64,000 nt of DNA from F1-60-MAGs104 sp964355975 (GCA_964355975.1 CAYHFW010000006.1:35570-99569); one strand, 5' to 3'. Shown: positions 52,241 to 62,162, counted from the first letter of the stretch. Made by a program: numbers and translations. The notes: generated from the sequence alone by a model not told the origin.

Positions 52241-55180
52241 TTAGGCGTAGGCGTTCATTCCGTCGCAGGTACAGACGAGGTTGCGATCACCATATGGATT
52301 GTCGACGCGACCGACCGCGGGCCAGAACTTGAAGTCCTTGAGCCACGGCGCTGGATACGCGGCGACTTCGCGCGAATACGCGTGCGTCCACGAATCGCCG
52401 CTCACACACGCAGCGGTGTGCGGCGCATGCTTGAGCGGATTGTCGTTGCGGTCCATCGTTCCCGCTTCGATCGCGCGAATCTCTTGGCGAATCGCAATCA
52501 GCGCATCGCAGAATCGGTCGAGCTCAGCCTTCGACTCTGACTCTGTGGGCTCAATCATCAGCGTTCCGGGCACTGGCCAACTCATCGTTGGAGCGTGGAA
52601 TCCATAATCCATCATGCGCTTTGCAACATCGTCGATCTTGATGCCCGCTGTCTTCTCGAAGCCGCGGAAATCCAAGATGAACTCATGTGCGCAGCGGCCA
52701 TGGGCATTCGTATAGAGCACGTCGTAGTGGCTCTTGAGCCGAGCAGCCATGTAGTTCGCATTGAGAATTGCAACTTCGGTCGCGCGACGCAGTCCCTTCG
52801 CACCCATCATTGCGATGTACATCCACGAGATCAACAGGATCGACGCACTTCCGTAGGGCGCCGCCGAAATCGGTCCAATTGCAGAACGACCCGCAGAATC
52901 AGGCCGCATCACAGGATGCCCCGGCAAGAAGTCTTTCAAGTGTGCGGCAACGCCGATGGGTCCCACGCCTGGCCCGCCACCGCCGTGCGGAATGCAAAAC
53001 GTCTTGTGCAGATTGAGGTGGCAGACATCGGCGCCGATGTTGCCTGGACTCGTGAGGCCAACCTGCGCATTCATGTTGGCACCATCCATATAGACCTGGC
53101 CGCCGTTCTCATGAATGATCGCACACGCCTGCGTGATCGTCTCTTCGAAGACGCCGTGCGTCGATGGGTAAGTGATCATGCACGCCGCAAGATTCGCTGC
53201 GTGCAATGTCGCCTTCGCTGCGAGATCGGCGAGGTCGATGTTGCCCGCATCGTCACAGGCAACTGGCACGACCTTCATCCCTGCAACAACCGCACTGGCA
53301 GGGTTGGTTCCGTGCGCCGAAACAGGAATCAGACAGACATCGCGGTGGGCTTCGCCGCGATGTTCGTGATAGGCGCGAATGACGAGCAGTCCGGCGTACT
53401 CGCCTTGCGATCCAGCATTTGGCTGCAAGCTCATGCCAGCGAAACCAGTGATGTCGCAGAGCCAATTCTCGAGCGTGCGAAAGACCTCTGCATATCCACG
53501 CCACTGCTCGCGCGGTGCAAATGGATGGATCTGCCCGAACTGCGGCCACGTCACCGGAATCATCTCGCTCGTCGCATTCAACTTCATCGTGCATGATCCG
53601 AGCGTGATCATTGAGTGCACGAGGCTGAGATCTTTCGATGCGAGCCGATTGATGTAGCGCAACATCTCATGTTCACTGTGGTAGCGACTGAACACATCCT
53701 GCTGCATGAACGGCGCCGTGCGCGCGAACGCCGGTGGAATGCATGAGAGCAATCCATCAGTGGATGCCGCCACGCCAGGTCGTCTGCAACCCGTGAAAAC
53801 ATGCACGAGCGTTTCGATTTCGTTGAGCGTTGTCGCTTCGTCGAGTGTGACGCCAAGCGTGCCATCGCTGTACGAGCGCAGGTTGACGCCGCGACTCGCC
53901 GCGGCAGTGAGCACATCGTTTGAACAGAACCCAGCGCCGAGTTTCACGCGCAGCGTGTCAAAGAACGCGCCAGTACCACAATCGTGGCCGAGCGCCGCGA
54001 GTGACCGCGCAAGGGTGAGCGTGAGCGCGTGCACGCGCTTCGCAATCTTGGTGAGTCCTTCTGGACCGTGATAGACGCCGTACATGCCAGCCATCACAGC
54101 GAGCAGAACTTGCGCGGTGCAGATGTTCGATGTCGCACGGTCGCGCTTGATGTGTTGTTCGCGCGTTTGAATGGCCATACGCAGTGCGCGATTGCCATGC
54201 ACATCACGCGAAACGCCGATGATTCGGCCGGGCAACTTGCGCACATGCACATCGCTCGTCGCGATGAACGCTGCGTGCGGTCCACCAAATCCCATCGGAA
54301 CGCCGAAGCGTTGAGCACTTCCGACCGCGATGTCTGCTCCCCACGATGCGGGCGGTGCGAGCAGTACAAGCGCCAGCGGATCGCACGCCGCAACAACGAG
54401 CGCACCTGCAGCGTGCGCCTTCGTGGCGAGCGATTTGTAGCACTCGATTCGTCCATCGGTCGTTGGGTACTGCACGAGCACGCCGCAGAAACCATCGTTG
54501 GGTTCAAACTTCGATGAATTGCCAACAACGATCTCGATGCCGAGCCACTTCGCGCGCATCTCAACGACGGCGATCGTTTGCGGATGGCAATCCTCTGCAA
54601 CGAAAAACTTGCGTCGACTCTCGCCCGCGATCGACAAGCACATGTTCATCGCTTCAGCAGCAGCGGTGCCTTCATCGAGCAGCGAGGCGCCGGCGAGCGG
54701 CAATCCAGTGAGCTCTGCGATCATCGTTTGAAAATTGAGCAGCGCCTCGAGTCGTCCTTGCGCAACCTCGGCCTGATAGGGGGTGTACGCCGTGTACCAA
54801 GCTGGATTCTCCAAGATGTTTCGCAAGATCACACCAGGAACAATCGTGTCGACATAGCCCATGCCGATGTATGAGCGATTGACTGTGTTCTGTTGCGCGA
54901 GCACACGCAGCGCCGCAAGCGTTTCAGCCTCACCACGCTCTGGCAACGCACTCGTATTGGTTGGATCATCGATCACGATCTCGTTCTTGAGTCGAATCGA
55001 TGGTGGAATCGTCGCAGTGATCAGCGCGTCGAGCGACGCGAAGCCGATCTCGCCAAGCATCGTCGCGATATCACTCGGAGTGACTCCAAGGTGCCGACGC
55101 ACAAAAGTGTCGGTGACGTCGAGCGCTCGATTTGCAGATGAAGAACCGATGTTGGTACGCGAAGATTCGATCATGGGCAT
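52241..55180 (-). CDS. gcvP: Glycine dehydrogenase (decarboxylating), single-chain P-protein
   Basis: I prefer ATG 55180 over the TTG at 55213; 55174 is possible. The approximately 979-residue chain contains both halves of the P-protein. The N-terminal half has FVRRHLGVTPSDIATML and EAMNMCLSIA, and the C-terminal half has the PLP-Lys loop HLNLHKTFCIPHGGGGPG. It decarboxylates glycine and passes the aminomethyl group to the H-protein. No gcvT or gcvH is nearby. It is divergent from the M28 peptidase gene. Confidence 0.95.
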   Translation of the reverse strand: MPMIESSRTNIGSSSANRALDVTDTFVRRHLGVTPSDIATMLGEIGFASLDALITATIPPSIRLKNEIVIDDPTNTSALPERGEAETLAALRVLAQQNTVNRSYIGMGYVDTIVPGVILRNILENPAWYTAYTPYQAEVAQGRLEALLNFQTMIAELTGLPLAGASLLDEGTAAAEAMNMCLSIAGESRRKFFVAEDCHPQTIAVVEMRAKWLGIEIVVGNSSKFEPNDGFCGVLVQYPTTDGRIECYKSLATKAHAAGALVVAACDPLALVLLAPPASWGADIAVGSAQRFGVPMGFGGPHAAFIATSDVHVRKLPGRIIGVSRDVHGNRALRMAIQTREQHIKRDRATSNICTAQVLLAVMAGMYGVYHGPEGLTKIAKRVHALTLTLARSLAALGHDCGTGAFFDTLRVKLGAGFCSNDVLTAAASRGVNLRSYSDGTLGVTLDEATTLNEIETLVHVFTGCRRPGVAASTDGLLSCIPPAFARTAPFMQQDVFSRYHSEHEMLRYINRLASKDLSLVHSMITLGSCTMKLNATSEMIPVTWPQFGQIHPFAPREQWRGYAEVFRTLENWLCDITGFAGMSLQPNAGSQGEYAGLLVIRAYHEHRGEAHRDVCLIPVSAHGTNPASAVVAGMKVVPVACDDAGNIDLADLAAKATLHAANLAACMITYPSTHGVFEETITQACAIIHENGGQVYMDGANMNAQVGLTSPGNIGADVCHLNLHKTFCIPHGGGGPGVGPIGVAAHLKDFLPGHPVMRPDSAGRSAIGPISAAPYGSASILLISWMYIAMMGAKGLRRATEVAILNANYMAARLKSHYDVLYTNAHGRCAHEFILDFRGFEKTAGIKIDDVAKRMMDYGFHAPTMSWPVPGTLMIEPTESESKAELDRFCDALIAIRQEIRAIEAGTMDRNDNPLKHAPHTAACVSGDSWTHAYSREVAAYPAPWLKDFKFWPAVGRVDNPYGDRNLVCTCDGMNAYA

Positions 55181-55228
55181 GGGTTCACGGAGTATAGGAA
55201 GGGGGCGTCGCAACCTATAGTGCGCTCA

Positions 55229-57337
55229 ATGACAAACGTCACACATCAGATGCGCACGCGGGCAATCTCGACTCTCGCAGCACTCACCCTCGCCGCGCTC
55301 ACGCATGCACAAGATGCGGCGCCCGCACCTGCTCCCGCCGAAGTCAAACCAGCATCGAAGATCATTGAAGGACCTGTCAATCCATATTCGTTCAGTCCCC
55401 AGAACACTGAGGGACACACCGACATCGACCTGCGCGGCATCTTTGACGACCTCGGCCCAGTCGCGACCGAGTGGTATCAACATGTGCTCACGCTTTCGAA
55501 TCCGTTCTTCGAAGGACGCGTTCCAGCATCGCGCGGCAGCGCGATCGCAGGCGAATACATCGAGTTCTATTTCAAGCAGTCGGGACTCGAGCCAGCATTT
55601 CCAGCACTGGCCGTTGATCCATCCAAGAATGATGGATCGGTCATCGTCGCAGCATCGATCGAAGGCGCGACACCGCCGCCATCTTCGCCATCACCACATC
55701 CAGAGTGGACGAGTTGGCGACAACAGTTCGATCTCGCGGGTGCAGGACCCAAACTCGTCACAGCGAGCGCATCGTGGGCGAACGCGAACGCCGCTGCCAC
55801 AACACTCGAACGCGGCGTTGGATATTCCGTGCTCGGAAACAGCGCCTCTGGCAAGGTCACCGCGCCAATCACATTCGCGGGGTACGCGATCACCGAAGGC
55901 AAAGATGGCTACACATCATTCGGCGCGAACGAAGAAGATTTCTCGGGACGCATCGTGATGTTCATGCGCTACGAACCGCTCGATGACGCGGGACGCAGTC
56001 TCTGGGCAGACCGACGCTTTAGTCCATCTGCGGCCGTTGCGCCGAAGATGGAAGCAGTCATCGCGCGCAAGCCCGCGGCGATCATCATGGTGAATCCTCC
56101 AGGCGCGCGCGATGGGCGCACGACGCTCGAGAACAGTGAAACAAGCCGATTCGGTGGACGCCTCGACGTGCCGGTTATTCAGATGTCGGCGCAAACTGCA
56201 GATGAACTCATTCGCGCGGCCGATCCATCTGGTCGATCGCTCATGGACCTTCGCAAACTTTGCGATCAGGGCAAACTACTGCCGTTGAACTTTCGCGATG
56301 AGGTGAAGGTCTCGCTCGACACTGAGCTCACCGATGGCACGATCCAAACACACAATCTTGGCGGAGTGCTGCGCGGCAAAGGAGCGCTTGCAGACCAATG
56401 GGTGATCATCGGCGCGCACTACGACCACGTTGGATTTGGCTTCTACGGAGCCGATCCATCCAATCGTGGCAAGTTGCATCCTGGTGCTGACGACAATGCA
56501 TCAGGTACTGCCGCGATGCTCTGCTTGGTGAAGCAACTCGCTGAGTACTACCGATCTGACGACGCCCCCGCAGAGATGCGCTCGGTGCTCTTCATGGGAT
56601 TCAGCGCCGAAGAAGTCGGGCTCGATGGCAGCGAGTACTGGACGAAGAATCCAACGCTCAAGAATGAGCAAGTGCAAGCGATGATCAATCTCGACATGGT
56701 CGGTCGCATGCGCAATGACGAACTCAATGTCGGCGGCACCGGCACTGCGAAAGACTTCATGAACGACTTGCGGCCAATCTTTGAAGCGAGCGAGCTCACT
56801 ATTCACGCCGATCCATCGGGGCGTGGTCCAAGTGATCACGCAAGTTTCTATCGCGCAGGAATTCCAGTGGTGTTCTTGTTCACAGGATTGCACGACGACT
56901 ATCACAAGCCAACAGACTTTGGATACACGGTCAATCCGACGGGTGCAGCGCGTGTCATCGACCTGACGGATGAGTTGCTCAAGATGTTGGCGACTCGCAC
57001 GGGCAAACTCGAGTTCACTTCGACCGACAGCATTCCAACGAGCGGTCGGCGGCAAACGGGCTCGAAGGTGCGCTTCGGCGTGATGCCTGGATATGGCGAG
57101 AGCGACACCGAAGGAGTGAAAGTCGAAGGGGTGAGTGTTGAGACGAGTGCGGCCGACGCGGGCATTCTCGCGGGCGACATTCTGACTGGATGGGGCGACA
57201 GCGCGCTGACGGGTCCTGCAGATCTGATGGCGCGCTTGCGCGAACAGAAGCCTGGTGATGTTGTGAAAGTAAAACTCACGCGCGGCACGCAAGAGATGGT
57301 TGTCGAAGTCACGCTGCGTGCGGCGAAGTCGGAGTAA
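55229..57337 (+). CDS. Secreted M28-family aminopeptidase with C-terminal PDZ domain
   Basis: ATG 55229 (MTNVTHQMRTRA) is chosen; an in-frame GTG is at 55220. A signal peptide ends near AALTHAQDA. The peptidase domain has zinc ligands in GAHYDHVG, GADDNASGTAAML, FSAEEVGLDG (catalytic Glu), NLDMVGRM and DDYHKPTD. A PA-like insert (about 200-370) precedes it. A PDZ domain (SADAGILAGDILTGWGD) ends the protein. It probably removes N-terminal residues from exported peptides. It is 3 bases before the GH95 gene. Confidence 0.93.
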   Translation: MTNVTHQMRTRAISTLAALTLAALTHAQDAAPAPAPAEVKPASKIIEGPVNPYSFSPQNTEGHTDIDLRGIFDDLGPVATEWYQHVLTLSNPFFEGRVPASRGSAIAGEYIEFYFKQSGLEPAFPALAVDPSKNDGSVIVAASIEGATPPPSSPSPHPEWTSWRQQFDLAGAGPKLVTASASWANANAAATTLERGVGYSVLGNSASGKVTAPITFAGYAITEGKDGYTSFGANEEDFSGRIVMFMRYEPLDDAGRSLWADRRFSPSAAVAPKMEAVIARKPAAIIMVNPPGARDGRTTLENSETSRFGGRLDVPVIQMSAQTADELIRAADPSGRSLMDLRKLCDQGKLLPLNFRDEVKVSLDTELTDGTIQTHNLGGVLRGKGALADQWVIIGAHYDHVGFGFYGADPSNRGKLHPGADDNASGTAAMLCLVKQLAEYYRSDDAPAEMRSVLFMGFSAEEVGLDGSEYWTKNPTLKNEQVQAMINLDMVGRMRNDELNVGGTGTAKDFMNDLRPIFEASELTIHADPSGRGPSDHASFYRAGIPVVFLFTGLHDDYHKPTDFGYTVNPTGAARVIDLTDELLKMLATRTGKLEFTSTDSIPTSGRRQTGSKVRFGVMPGYGESDTEGVKVEGVSVETSAADAGILAGDILTGWGDSALTGPADLMARLREQKPGDVVKVKLTRGTQEMVVEVTLRAAKSE

Positions 57338-57340
57338 CGC

Positions 57341-59902
57341 ATGATCGCGCTGGCAGTCGTTGCACTCGCGTTGTTGCAAGCGACTGAGCCGCAATCGGTC
57401 GCACCGCAACTCGCCGCACCACCCGCGGCGCCGCGTGTCACCATTGTTGCATCCAACGATGTCGCGCCGCCTGGCGCTGTGCTTTGGTACAGCAAGCCCG
57501 CAGAAAAATGGACGCAAGCGCTTCCCGTTGGCAATGGACGCCTCGGCGCGATGGTCTTTGGCGGCGTGCGCGAAGAACGCATTCAGCTCAACGAAGACTC
57601 ACTGTGGGAAGGCAACGCCACGCGGCAATCAACGCCGAAATCAGCGGGGAACCTCGCGCGCATTCGCGAGCTGCTCTTCGATGGGCATGTGCGACAGGGA
57701 CAAGATCTCGCCACGCAAACAATGATGCGCGAGACACTGGGCGACTCGTACCAAACACTCGGCGACCTGCGCATTGAATCGCCGCTCTCGGTCGATGCCA
57801 CCGACTATCGCCGCGGACTCGACCTCTCGACTGGCGTCGCGGTGACGGCGTGGCGCGACCGCGAAGCGCAGTTTGTGCGCACGGTCTACGCATCACACGC
57901 AGTCAACGCGATCATGATTCGCCAAGAGAGCGACGAACGCGAAGGAATCTTCGCGAAGATCGCGCTCGACCGCACCCCGTCGAGTGGCGGCAGTCCACTC
58001 TCGATCACGAGCGCGCTACAAAATGGCGGGGGGGTCATCCACATGCGCGGCGCAACCGACGTCGATCCAGCAATCGGCGTGCGGTTCGGCTGCGACATCC
58101 TGGTCGAGCTCGAAGGAGGATCGATCGCCGTCGATGGCAATGCGCTCGTCGTGCGCGCATCGAACGCGATCAACATCATCGTTGTCGCCGCGACAGACTT
58201 TCCATTCGTCGGTGAGCAGCGCGATGCAGCACTCGCGGCACTGCGCGCAAAGTCAGCGGTCGTTCGACCGAGTGTCGAGGCCCTGCTCGCGCAGACGATC
58301 GCACTTCTACCGCGCGACCGCACGCAGATGCGCAGCGACCATGAACGCGCGTGGCGCGCCCTCTTCGATCGCTTCGACATCGAACTTGGACCCCCCAACA
58401 CCGAAGCCGAACAACTGCCCACCGATGAACGGTTGCAGCGATTGCGCGCCGATGCGCAGTCGAGCGATCCTGGGCTCGTCACGCTGTTGACACAGTACGC
58501 ACGCGCGCTGCTCATCTCTTCAAGCGTGCGCGGCGGGTTACCTGCAAACCTGCAAGGAATCTGGTGTGACTCACTCGAAGCTCCGTGGAACGCCGACTAC
58601 CACATCAACATCAATCTGCAGATGAACTATTGGCCTGCAGAGGTGCTCAATGTCGCGCCAACAGTCGATCCTGTGGTGGACTTTCTCGATCGACTCGCAG
58701 TGCACGGCGCAGAAGTTGCGCGCACGATGTACCGAGCCAACGGTTGGATGGCACACCACGCGACCGATGCGTGGTGCAGCGCGGTGCCGATGGGACCGCA
58801 CACGGTCTGGGGTCTCTGGCCACACGGTGGTGGATGGATGGCGCAGACGGTGCACGATCATTGGGACTACAACCGCGACGACGCCTTCTTGCGCACGCGT
58901 GCGTTCCCGCTGGTGCGCGGCGCAGCAGAGTTTTATCTCGACTATCTCACTGTTGATCCCGCGAGCGGACATCTCGTGAGTGGTCCAAGTTCGTCGCCCG
59001 AGAATTCGTTTCGACTTCCCGATGGATCGACCGCCGACACAGGCATGGGAAACACGATGGATCAGATGATCATCGTCGACCTCTTTGCGAATCTGCTCGA
59101 AGAGGCGAACGCGATCGGGGCTGATGCGTTGAACGATCCCATCGTGCTGCGAGCGCGCGAGGCGATCACGAAACTCAAGCCACCACCGATCGGCAGCGAC
59201 GGGCGCATCATGGAATGGGCTGATCCGTGGCAAGAATCAGAACCTGGACATCGCCACATGAGCCATCTCTTTGGCGTGCATCCTGGACATCAAATCACGC
59301 GCGAAGAGACTCCTGCATTGATGGATGCCGCGCGCAAGTCGCTCGACTTTCGACTCTCGCACGGAGGTGGTCACACAGGATGGAGCCGCGCGTGGCTCAT
59401 CAGCATGTTCGCGCGATTGAAAGATGCGCCGCAAGCATGGCATCATGTGCAGATGCTCCTCAGTAAGAGCACACTTCCGAATCTCTTTGACGATCATCCC
59501 CCCTTTCAGATTGATGGCAACTTCGGCGCAGCAGCGGGGGTCGCAGAGATGCTCGTGCAGTCGCACCGTGAAGTCGATCTCGCAGGTGCGCGCGGACATG
59601 TGATTGAACTTCTGCCAGCGCTTCCACCGCAGTGGTCGCGCGGCTCAGTGCGCGGCATTCGCGCGCGCGGCGATGTTTCGATTGACATGCTCTGGTCGGA
59701 TGGCGCACTCTTGCTCGCGACGATTCACACGAGCGGCCGCGAACCGTTGCGCCTCGCATGGAGCGCGCAGCAGCCGCTTCCGACGATTCACCGCGCGCGC
59801 GATTCGAGTGTGGTTATCCCAGTGCGAGAAGGCAACAGCATTCTTGTCGCCCCCGCTGGCGAGCGAGAAACATTTCGCATCGCGCTGATTCCAGTGAAGT
59901 GA
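57341..59902 (+). CDS. GH95-family glycoside hydrolase (alpha-L-fucosidase type)
   Basis: An 853-residue protein with a short signal-like N-terminus. The N-terminal domain has KWTQALPVGNGRLGAMVFGG and LNEDSLWEG. The (alpha/alpha)6 barrel has INLQMNYWPAEVLN and HDHWDYNRDDAFLR, and SSPENSFRLPDG follows; WADPWQESEPGHRHMSHLFG lies close to the active site. GH95 enzymes cleave terminal alpha-1,2-L-fucose (some act on galactose). The family fits growth on algal or mucin-type polysaccharide, which is an inference. Confidence 0.9.
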   Translation: MIALAVVALALLQATEPQSVAPQLAAPPAAPRVTIVASNDVAPPGAVLWYSKPAEKWTQALPVGNGRLGAMVFGGVREERIQLNEDSLWEGNATRQSTPKSAGNLARIRELLFDGHVRQGQDLATQTMMRETLGDSYQTLGDLRIESPLSVDATDYRRGLDLSTGVAVTAWRDREAQFVRTVYASHAVNAIMIRQESDEREGIFAKIALDRTPSSGGSPLSITSALQNGGGVIHMRGATDVDPAIGVRFGCDILVELEGGSIAVDGNALVVRASNAINIIVVAATDFPFVGEQRDAALAALRAKSAVVRPSVEALLAQTIALLPRDRTQMRSDHERAWRALFDRFDIELGPPNTEAEQLPTDERLQRLRADAQSSDPGLVTLLTQYARALLISSSVRGGLPANLQGIWCDSLEAPWNADYHININLQMNYWPAEVLNVAPTVDPVVDFLDRLAVHGAEVARTMYRANGWMAHHATDAWCSAVPMGPHTVWGLWPHGGGWMAQTVHDHWDYNRDDAFLRTRAFPLVRGAAEFYLDYLTVDPASGHLVSGPSSSPENSFRLPDGSTADTGMGNTMDQMIIVDLFANLLEEANAIGADALNDPIVLRAREAITKLKPPPIGSDGRIMEWADPWQESEPGHRHMSHLFGVHPGHQITREETPALMDAARKSLDFRLSHGGGHTGWSRAWLISMFARLKDAPQAWHHVQMLLSKSTLPNLFDDHPPFQIDGNFGAAAGVAEMLVQSHREVDLAGARGHVIELLPALPPQWSRGSVRGIRARGDVSIDMLWSDGALLLATIHTSGREPLRLAWSAQQPLPTIHRARDSSVVIPVREGNSILVAPAGERETFRIALIPVK

Positions 59903-59937
59903 AAGGGCGTGCCGCGCATGAAGGCGCCGCGCGCGGC

Positions 59938-60318
59938 TCAGTCCCAGCGAAAGACGCCCTTGCGCCATGCATAGATGTACGCAATCACGCTTGTGCCGAC
60001 AAAGAACGCGATGCGCGCGAAGAAGAGAATCGCTTCTGGGCTGCGCGGTTCGAGTTGCGAAAATGTGACTGCCCACGGGTAGAGAAAGACGATTTCGACG
60101 TCGAACACCAGAAAAGTCATCGCCATCACATAGAAGCGAATGTTGAATCGCTTCTTCGTCGTGCCGATGGGATCCATCCCCGACTCGTATGTCAGCGCTT
60201 TGACGGCGTTCTCGACCTTGGGTCCGAGCAGTGAACTCGCGACGATGTTGATGATGGCGAAACCGATCGCCATCGCGAGGATCAGAACGACTGGCAGATA
60301 GGTAGTGACGGTGCTCAC
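59938..60318 (-). CDS. nuoA: NADH-quinone oxidoreductase subunit A
   Basis: A 126-residue membrane protein with three segments and the NuoA signature YESGMDPIGTTKKRFNIRFY followed by FDVEIVFLYPWAVTF. It is one of the small subunits of complex I that forms the quinone-chamber loop. Length and motifs are normal. No other nuo gene is in the window; neighbours are the GH95 gene and an unknown membrane-anchored protein on the other strand. Confidence 0.95.
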   Translation of the reverse strand: MSTVTTYLPVVLILAMAIGFAIINIVASSLLGPKVENAVKALTYESGMDPIGTTKKRFNIRFYVMAMTFLVFDVEIVFLYPWAVTFSQLEPRSPEAILFFARIAFFVGTSVIAYIYAWRKGVFRWD

Positions 60319-60378
60319 AGGGGGCGAAGTCTAACAAACCGATTGATTGGGTCGTTCATCGGGCATACACTCGAACAC

Positions 60379-61230
60379 ATGGATCGCAAAGACACAAAGA
60401 CCGGGCTTGTGAGCGCGCGCCTCTTGTTGCCATGTGTTGCACTCGTGGTTGGCGGCGCGGGATGGTGGCTCTCGCACGAATTGCGACCCGGGACTTTCGA
60501 TGGCGTGACCACTGCGACGGCCTCAGTTGCCGCTGAATTCGACGATTGCCACGCGACAATGATGAGTGCAGTCGCGGTCGAGGCCGACTGGCTTGCGCTC
60601 AATCATCGCATCGCCGACGGTTTTCGGCTCTGCTCGCCAGAACTCACCGCGAGCGATGCGGCCAGCGCTTCGCAGGCTGCAGTCGAATTCTTGAGACTGC
60701 GATGCTTCTCGAATCCAGCGGACTATGTCGCGGCGGCGATGGGAGGCGGCATGGTGCCGAGCCCTCACACTGTCGAGCCCGCGGGCACTGCTGACATGCT
60801 CGGCGCGGTCGCGCGACTCTCATCAGGCGAATCCACACACAACCAAGCGATCGGATTGTTGGCGAGCCCCATGACCGCAGTGCCATTTCTTGCAACAGGT
60901 CGTGGCACAATCGCTCACCCACCCGTGCTTGGTGCGCACGATGCGCAGAGCGACGCAAGCGTGCTTGGTGTTCACCTCTGGCACACTGAGGCGGTGGCCT
61001 CGGGAACCCGCGAGTTCTGCACCGCCGACGAGGCGCAGGTCGGCGCACTGCCCGCGACGACACCAACATTGGGATTCGCAGTCATGCTTGCATTTCCAGA
61101 TGGATCGCGCGCTCCCGTGCACTGCATGCTGGCTCGCGCTTCAGTCGGCGGCGCGTGGATTCCAGTGGGGTACTGGCGCTTTGCCGACTGTGATGGCAAT
61201 GGACTCGAAGGATCAATCCTGAGTTTCTGA
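60379..61230 (+). CDS. Membrane-anchored hypothetical protein
   Basis: ATG 60379 (MDRKDTKTGLVSARL) is preferred because it places the only hydrophobic segment (LLPCVALVVGGAGWWL) near the N-terminus. The 283-residue protein is otherwise outside the membrane, Ala/Ser/Gly-rich, with Cys at several positions (including FDDCHA, RLCSPEL, RLRCFSNP, EFCTADE) that could make disulfides. It ends FADCDGNGLEGSILSF. I recognise no family. Confidence 0.65.
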   Translation: MDRKDTKTGLVSARLLLPCVALVVGGAGWWLSHELRPGTFDGVTTATASVAAEFDDCHATMMSAVAVEADWLALNHRIADGFRLCSPELTASDAASASQAAVEFLRLRCFSNPADYVAAAMGGGMVPSPHTVEPAGTADMLGAVARLSSGESTHNQAIGLLASPMTAVPFLATGRGTIAHPPVLGAHDAQSDASVLGVHLWHTEAVASGTREFCTADEAQVGALPATTPTLGFAVMLAFPDGSRAPVHCMLARASVGGAWIPVGYWRFADCDGNGLEGSILSF

Positions 61231-61324
61231 TTCGTCGTCGGCGCAGTCGGCGTCATCATCGGCGTTCGCACGCTCGCGAATGGTTTCAACATCGCTTGCG
61301 CGATCAATGCCATAATCGGGGGCG

Positions 61325-61723
61325 ATGGCGTGGATCCAACTCTTCATCGCGGCGCTCTTCGAAGTTGCGTGGGCAGTTGGCATCACATTCACCGAGGGAT
61401 TCACCAAAGTATGGCCCTCGATCGCAGTCGTCGTTGCAACGATCATGAGTTTCGCGTGGCTTGCGCGCGCGCTACGCCGCATTGAACTCGGCACCGCGTA
61501 CGCAGTCTGGACGGGAATTGGTGCGGCGGGTACTGCGACCCTTGGAGTGATACTTCTCAATGAGCCGCTGACGCTCGCGCGAGTGATCTCGCTCTGCGCG
61601 ATCATCGCGGGAGTGCTTGGATTGAAGTTTCTGCACGAACCTGATCCGCCGCGCGCGCAAGAGCGGATGCAAGAGCCGATGCGAGAGCCGATGCAACAGC
61701 CAACGAAAGTCGAGTCGCTCTAA
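61325..61723 (+). CDS. SMR-family transporter subunit 1 (SugE/Gdx-like)
   Basis: A 132-residue protein with four membrane helices and the SMR catalytic Glu in LFEVAWAVGITFTEGF, the GTAYAVWTGIGAAGTATLGV block and a polar tail. That block is typical of the SugE/Gdx branch, which exports guanidinium and quaternary amines. The C-terminal tail carries a short repeat (ERMQEPMREPMQQP). The next gene begins at the following base, so the two may form a hetero-oligomer, as in paired SMR systems. I see no guanidine riboswitch upstream. Confidence 0.9.
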   Translation: MAWIQLFIAALFEVAWAVGITFTEGFTKVWPSIAVVVATIMSFAWLARALRRIELGTAYAVWTGIGAAGTATLGVILLNEPLTLARVISLCAIIAGVLGLKFLHEPDPPRAQERMQEPMREPMQQPTKVESL

Positions 61724-62047
61724 ATGAATCACCTCGCATGGATCGCACTCGCTGGCGCGGGATGCTGCGAAGTACTCGCGATGACCTGCGTCAAACTCAG
61801 CGACGGCATGCGCCTCAAGCGATGGCTCGCTGGATTCGTTGTGGCGATGTCGGGCAGCCTGTTTTTACTGAGCATCGCGGCGCATGAGATTCCAATCGGC
61901 ACGGCATATGCCGTGTGGACGGGCATCGGAGCGGTCGGCACCGCCACCGCGGGAATGTGCGCGTTTGGCGAGTCGAAGGCGCCCGCGCGCATCGCGTGTT
62001 TGCTGTTGATCGTCGCGGGAGTTGTGGGATTGCGATTGAGTGCGTGA
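61724..62047 (+). CDS. SMR-family transporter subunit 2
   Basis: A 107-residue, four-helix SMR protein that directly follows its partner. It keeps the Glu in CCEVLAMTCVKLSDGM and GTAYAVWTGIGAVGTATAG. It lacks the polar tail of the first subunit. The direct tandem arrangement is typical of two-component SMR exporters in which the two chains insert in opposite orientation. Confidence 0.9.
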   Translation: MNHLAWIALAGAGCCEVLAMTCVKLSDGMRLKRWLAGFVVAMSGSLFLLSIAAHEIPIGTAYAVWTGIGAVGTATAGMCAFGESKAPARIACLLLIVAGVVGLRLSA

Positions 62048-62062
62048 TCGCCGCGCGGTCGC

Positions 62063-62068
62063 TACTAT
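62063..62068 (+). promoter_or_regulatory. Possible -10 element of the tRNA-Pro promoter
   Basis: TACTAT lies 12 bases upstream of the tRNA 5' end. The best -35 candidate (TTGAGT at 62036-62041) would leave a 21-base spacer, which is too long, so this is a weak call. Confidence 0.3.
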
Positions 62069-62080
62069 GCGCATCCCTCA

Positions 62081-62155
62081 CGGGGCGTAGCTCAGCTTGG
62101 CTAGAGCGCCTGCTTTGGGAGCAGGAAGTCGTCGGTTCAAATCCGGCCGCCCCGA
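62081..62155 (+). tRNA. tRNA-Pro (anticodon TGG)
   Basis: A full cloverleaf is visible: acceptor stem CGGGGCG (62081-62087) with CGCCCCG (62148-62154), D-arm, anticodon stem CCTGC/GCAGG with loop TTTGGGA (anticodon TGG, reads CCA and wobble Pro codons), and T-arm GTCGG-TTCAAAT-CCGGC. Discriminator is A at 62155. The C1-G72 pair is a proline-tRNA feature in bacteria. The CCA end is not encoded. Confidence 0.97.
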
Positions 62156-62162
62156 TTGATCT

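Noticed and set aside
61231..61324. Guanidine (ykkC) riboswitch ahead of the SMR genes
   Set aside because: The 94-base leader shows none of the conserved ykkC core sequences that I can recognise.
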